DNA of 64,000 bases from Pseudomonas sp. DTU12.3 (lineage in GTDB: Bacteria > Pseudomonadota > Gammaproteobacteria > Pseudomonadales > Pseudomonadaceae), in contig NZ_CP027218.1 in the NCBI RefSeq assembly GCF_004124275.1, positions 6,204,470 through 6,268,469 on the forward strand, in the 5' to 3' direction. This document shows, in pieces, positions 60,464 through 64,000 of this stretch (the first letter of the stretch is position 1; each line of letters begins with the position of its first letter). The notes under the pieces were generated by a model that was not told the origin of the DNA, did no database searches, and was given only the letters and a program-made list of their open reading frames with translations. Made by a program: the position numbers and the translations under genes.

Positions 60464-61867
60464 ATGACCATGCAGCATCCTGTGCGTACCGAACTCTGGG
60501 CCATTCTGCGGCTGGCAGGGCCGTTGATTGCTTCCCAGTTGGCGCACATGTTGATGGTGCTGACCGACACTTTGATGATGGCGCGCTTAAGTCCCGAAGC
60601 GCTGGCCGGTGGTGGCCTGGGGGCGGCGACCTATTCGTTCGTGTCGATTTTCTGCATCGGTGTGATCGCGGCAGTCGGTACCTTGGTAGCGATTCGCAAG
60701 GGTGCCGGCGACATCATCGGCGCGGCCCGTCTGACCCAAGCCGGGTTGTGGCTGGCATGGTTGATGGCGCTGGGCGCCGGTTTACTGCTGTGGAACCTGA
60801 AACCGATGTTGCTGCTGTTCGGCCAGACCGAAACCAACGTCAACGCCGCCGGGCAGTTCCTGATCGCCCTGCCCTTTGCCCTGCCCGGCTACCTGAGTTT
60901 CATGGCTTTGCGCGGTTTCACCAGTGCGATCGGTCGGGCGACACCGGTGATGGTCATCAGCCTCGCCGGCACGGTGGCCAACTTCCTGCTCAATTACGCG
61001 CTGATCACCGGCATGTTCGGCTTGCCGATGATGGGGCTGATGGGCATCGGTCTCGTCACGGCGATTGTCGCCAACTGCATGGCGCTGGCGTTGGCCTGGC
61101 ATATCCGTCGGCATCCGGCCTATGACGCTTATCCGCTGCGCGCAGGCTTGTCGCGGCCCAACCGGCAATATCTCAAAGAATTGTGGCGTCTCGGCCTGCC
61201 AATCGGCGGCACCTACGCGGTGGAAGTCGGTTTGTTTGCCTTCGCGGCGTTGTGCATGGGCACCATGGGCAGCACGCAGTTGGGCGCGCACCAGATCGCC
61301 CTGCAGATTGTCTCGGTGGCGTTCATGGTGCCGGCGGGCATGTCGTATGCGATCACCATGCGCATCGGCCAGCATTACGGTGCCGGGCAACTGCTGGATG
61401 CGCGGATGTCGGGCCGCGTCGGAATTGTTTTTGGCGCGGTGGTGATGCTCGGGTTTGCCATGGTGTTCTGGTTGTTGCCCAACCAGCTGGTCGGGTTGTT
61501 TCTCGATCATGACAATCCGGCGTTTGCCGAGGTTATTCGTCTGGCGGTAAGCCTGCTGGCGGTGGCGGCGTGGTTTGAGTTGTTCGATGGCACGCAGACG
61601 ATTGCCATGGGCTGCATTCGTGGACTGAAGGATGCGAAAACCACGTTTCTGGTCGGGCTCGGTTGCTATTGGCTGATTGGCGCACCGGCGGCGTGGTGGA
61701 TGGCGTTCCACTTGAACTGGGGGCCGACGGGCGTCTGGTGGGGATTGGCGCTGGGCCTGGCGTGTGCGGCGGTAAGCCTGACGCTGGCGTTTGAATGGAA
61801 GATGAAGCGGATGATTCGGCAGGAGCCTGTGTCCTCCACTCGTTTCACAATCCCCCAGCCCGACTGA
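60464..61867 (+). CDS. MATE family multidrug efflux pump, NorM-like
   Basis: The 467-residue membrane protein has twelve helices in two halves (RLAGPLIASQLAHMLMVLTD, LWRLGLPIGGTYAVEVGLFA), as in NorM. Such pumps export cationic drugs with sodium or protons. The start is ATG 60464 or 60470; the former is used because of GAGTGG upstream. It is probably regulated by the divergent LysR gene. The substrate is unknown. Confidence 0.92.
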   Translation: MTMQHPVRTELWAILRLAGPLIASQLAHMLMVLTDTLMMARLSPEALAGGGLGAATYSFVSIFCIGVIAAVGTLVAIRKGAGDIIGAARLTQAGLWLAWLMALGAGLLLWNLKPMLLLFGQTETNVNAAGQFLIALPFALPGYLSFMALRGFTSAIGRATPVMVISLAGTVANFLLNYALITGMFGLPMMGLMGIGLVTAIVANCMALALAWHIRRHPAYDAYPLRAGLSRPNRQYLKELWRLGLPIGGTYAVEVGLFAFAALCMGTMGSTQLGAHQIALQIVSVAFMVPAGMSYAITMRIGQHYGAGQLLDARMSGRVGIVFGAVVMLGFAMVFWLLPNQLVGLFLDHDNPAFAEVIRLAVSLLAVAAWFELFDGTQTIAMGCIRGLKDAKTTFLVGLGCYWLIGAPAAWWMAFHLNWGPTGVWWGLALGLACAAVSLTLAFEWKMKRMIRQEPVSSTRFTIPQPD

Positions 61868-61886
61868 GTTCCCCCGGCGGAACGAG

Positions 61887-62041
61887 ATTTTGTGGCGAGG
61901 GGATTTATCCCCGTTGGGTGGCGAAGCCGCCCCAAAATCTGATGTCGCGGTGTATCAGTTACACCCGGCGCGATGGTTTTGCGACTGCTTCGCAGCCGAA
62001 CGGGGCGGTGCGACGTTTCGCTGAATTCCCTCGCCACAATG
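61887..62041. repeat. Palindromic REP-like element (TTGTGGCGAGGGG type)
   Basis: The ends TTGTGGCGAGGGG at 61891 and CCCTCGCCACAAT at 62028 face each other, with internal symmetric parts GCGAAGCCGCCCC and GGGGCGGTGCGACG. It is a third repeat family of the fluorescens group and lies between convergent genes. Confidence 0.7.
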
Positions 62042-62064
62042 TTGTTTCAAATTTGCTCTAGTGG

Positions 62065-63738
62065 TCAGCTCACGATTTCGAGGGCTGGCTGTTGGCTTGA
62101 ACCAAATGTCAGGTACTCAACCAGTTCCGCCAACGGCAACGGCCGGCTGATCAGATAGCCCTGCACCTGATCGCAGCCAAACCCGCGCAGCAACTCCAGT
62201 TGCTCCGGCGTCTCGACCCCTTCGGCGACCACTTCCAGATGCAGGTTGTGCGCAAGATTGATCATCGCGTGCACCAGTTTACGGTTCTCTTCGCGCTGCT
62301 CCATGCCACCGACAAAGCTCTTGTCGATCTTCAGCAAGGTGATCGGCAGGCTGTTGAGGTGCACGAACGAGGAAAACCCGGTGCCGAAGTCATCCAGCGA
62401 GAAACGCACGCCGAGCCGGCCGAGGGCGTCCATGGTCTGTTTGACCAGATCGCTGCGGCGCATCACGGCGGTTTCGGTCAGTTCGAACTCCAGCCATTGC
62501 GCCTCGACGCCACGCTCAGTGATCAACCGACTAAGCGTCGGCAACAACTGGCTGTCCTGAAACTGGCGGAACGACAAATTGATCGCCATGTGCAACGCCG
62601 GCAGACCACGCTCGCGCAACGCCTGCATGTCACGCAGCGCCCGGGAAATCACCCAGTAACCCAGCGGCACAATCAAGCCGCTCTGCTCGGCCAGCGGCAC
62701 AAATTCGCTGGGTGGCAGCAGACCGCGCTCGCCATGCCGCCAGCGCACCAAGGCTTCGAGGCCGACAATCTGGCCGTCCTCAAGATTCAGCCGTGGCTGG
62801 TAATGCAGCTCCAGTTCATCGCGACGCAAGGCCCGGCGCAGCTCGCTTTCGAGGTCGGCCATGCTCCGCGCGTTTCGATTGATGCGTTCGTTGAAGATAT
62901 GAAAGGTGCAGCCTTGCGTGCTCTTGGCTTGCTGCATGGCGATGTGTGCGTGCCACATCAGCGGATCGGCGCCCGCTTGCGCGCGGGCATGGGCGATGCC
63001 GAGGCTGGAGCCGATCAGCAGGCTTTCACCATCGACCCAATACGGTTCAGACAGGGCCTCGGTGATGCGTTCGGCCATCCACTCGGCGCGTTGCGGCGCG
63101 CGACGGGTGTCGATCAGCAGGGCGAATTCATCGCTGCCCAGGCGTGCCAGTTGATCACCGGCTTCGAGCTGACTTTTCAGCCGCGCGACCACTTGCAGGA
63201 TCAAGCGGTCGCCGGCCTGATGGCCCAAGGCGTCGTTGGCGTGGCGGAAGTTATCGAGGTCGAGGTGCCCGAGGGCGAGGCCACGACCGTCGCCTTCAGC
63301 AAGACGCGCGGTCAGCAAGGTCTGGAAACCCTGACGGTTGGCGATGCCGGTCAACGGATCCTGTTCGGCCAGGCGTTGCAGAGTATTTTCGAGCACGCCG
63401 CGCTCGCGCACATGGCGCAGGCAACGGCGCAGCATGCCGGCGTCGAGGGCGTCGAACACCAGCCAGTCACTGACGCCAACGGGCGCGGTGTCCGGTTCGT
63501 GTTCCAGCAGCAAGACCGTCGGCAGGCTGCAACGACCGGGCGCCGGCTGCAACGCCGCAATGGTCAACAGCACCGCATGGCGGTTGTCTTCGAACAGACT
63601 GCTGACCGAGTCCCAGCTCGGCGCGCTGATTAGCACCGCCGCGCTCCCCATCGGAGCCAGACACTCGCGCAATAACGCTGTCCACGCTGGCTCTTCGGCC
63701 AGTAGCAGCAAACGCAAGGGTTCGACAGGCGTAGACAA
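62065..63738 (-). CDS. GGDEF-EAL cyclic-di-GMP phosphodiesterase, ProE-like
   Basis: The 557-residue protein has an N-terminal receiver-like region lacking clear acidic phosphoacceptors (about 1-120), a GGDEF domain with the altered motif GSDEF (RLGSDEFALL), and an EAL domain (GLEALVRW, LDDFGTGFSSF) with its metal residues. The changed GGDEF and intact EAL suggest it degrades c-di-GMP. Position and layout match PA5295 (ProE). The start is a TTG at 63738 with AGGGAG five bases before it. Confidence 0.88.
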   Translation of the reverse strand: MSTPVEPLRLLLLAEEPAWTALLRECLAPMGSAAVLISAPSWDSVSSLFEDNRHAVLLTIAALQPAPGRCSLPTVLLLEHEPDTAPVGVSDWLVFDALDAGMLRRCLRHVRERGVLENTLQRLAEQDPLTGIANRQGFQTLLTARLAEGDGRGLALGHLDLDNFRHANDALGHQAGDRLILQVVARLKSQLEAGDQLARLGSDEFALLIDTRRAPQRAEWMAERITEALSEPYWVDGESLLIGSSLGIAHARAQAGADPLMWHAHIAMQQAKSTQGCTFHIFNERINRNARSMADLESELRRALRRDELELHYQPRLNLEDGQIVGLEALVRWRHGERGLLPPSEFVPLAEQSGLIVPLGYWVISRALRDMQALRERGLPALHMAINLSFRQFQDSQLLPTLSRLITERGVEAQWLEFELTETAVMRRSDLVKQTMDALGRLGVRFSLDDFGTGFSSFVHLNSLPITLLKIDKSFVGGMEQREENRKLVHAMINLAHNLHLEVVAEGVETPEQLELLRGFGCDQVQGYLISRPLPLAELVEYLTFGSSQQPALEIVS

Positions 63739-64000
63739 GCTAGCTCCCTAGACTCTGCAATGATGTGGGCGGGGCATTATGCCGTTGCGAAGTTCAATGA
63801 CCAAATGACAACGGTTATCAAAACGTTATTTTGTGTCACGAATGAGTACATTAGCCGCAAAATCACCGCGCATCCTCCGCGAAAGTAACAAAACCGGCAA
63901 ATTTGAATCGCGCAGTACGTCACAAGTCGGAGAGAGCAGCACAAATCTCTGAGCCTGTTAAAATGCCGGCCCATTTCGTCAACGACTCCCGAATTTTCGT
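63739..64000. promoter_or_regulatory. Region upstream of the GGDEF-EAL gene, edge of window
   Basis: No complete gene is supported. In P. aeruginosa the next gene is rep (DNA helicase), so its promoter may lie here. An AACGGTTATCAAAACGTT partial dyad occurs at about 63811-63828. A small minus-strand open frame (63777-63974) is Cys-rich and lacks coding character. Confidence 0.35.

Noticed and set aside
63777..63974. Small minus-strand open frame near the window edge
   Set aside because: It has a Cys- and Leu-rich composition unlike neighbours, no ribosome site, and covers a probable promoter region.
63962..64000. Start of the rep helicase gene at the window edge
   Set aside because: An ATG at 63973 or nearby is followed by too few codons to recognise the Rep N-terminus, so synteny alone is not enough to call it.

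Overview
The window is a contiguous stretch of a Pseudomonas chromosome, most likely from the P. fluorescens complex. The evidence is the gene order algP-FKBP-algQ-dsbH-hemYXDC-algR-argH, then cyaA-rnk-cyaY-lptM-lysA-dapF-xerC-sutA-yjbQ-amtB-glnK-ubiK-comM, then a LysR/MATE pair and a GGDEF-EAL gene. That order follows the P. aeruginosa PA525x-PA529x backbone. Several families of short palindromic REP repeats typical of fluorescens-group genomes also occur. No rRNA, tRNA, insertion sequence or CRISPR array was seen.

Layout. 1-2.4 kb: end of a YcfL-like gene, two LpoB/CsgG-like envelope genes and a LysE-type exporter. 2.4-8.7 kb: small MscS channel, ABC-F ATPase, TIGR02444 protein, the repetitive AlgP, an FKBP isomerase, AlgQ and a DsbB-type protein. 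8.9-13.9 kb: the overlapping hemC-hemD-hemX-hemY operon behind algR. The fimS/algZ kinase that partners algR in P. aeruginosa is reduced here to a C-terminal scrap. 14.3-30.1 kb: argH, cyaA, rnk, DUF1289, cyaY, the lptM-lysA-dapF-DUF484-xerC-HAD operon, sutA, yjbQ, glnK-amtB (with a sigma54/NtrC-like promoter) and ubiK.

30.2-37.5 kb is an AT-richer accessory island inserted between ubiK and comM. It holds a tight minus-strand operon: an Fe(II)/2-oxoglutarate enzyme with an HxG facial motif (radical halogenase type), a VOC protein, a DUF3291 protein, a heme-oxygenase-like diiron oxidase with a complete ligand set, an ATP-grasp ligase, a CPA2 antiporter and a DMT-type transporter. A LysR regulator lies just beyond. 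Halogenase, diiron oxidase and ATP-grasp ligase are three of the enzyme classes of the Streptomyces cattleya bes pathway, where lysine is chlorinated, cleaved to chloro-allylglycine and ligated to another amino acid. Here the PLP enzyme BesB and hydroxylase BesE are absent, and two small proteins of unknown role are added. The inferred product is a chlorinated amino acid or dipeptide that is exported. This is the best candidate for an undescribed system.

37.8-40.5 kb: comM and a secreted DUF4432 protein. 40.7-57.1 kb is a second accessory locus of ten plus-strand genes: an extended srfABC system (SrfA, actin/Hsp70-like SrfB, GTPase-like SrfC) with a membrane-anchored partner, two VWA proteins, an FtsX-type ABC exporter, a SUMF1/FGE-fold protein and two coiled-coil lipoproteins. 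Translational coupling suggests a single machine spanning cytoplasm, inner membrane and periplasm. 57.2-64 kb: a chemoreceptor, a LysR regulator divergent from a MATE pump, and a GGDEF-EAL protein at the edge of the window.
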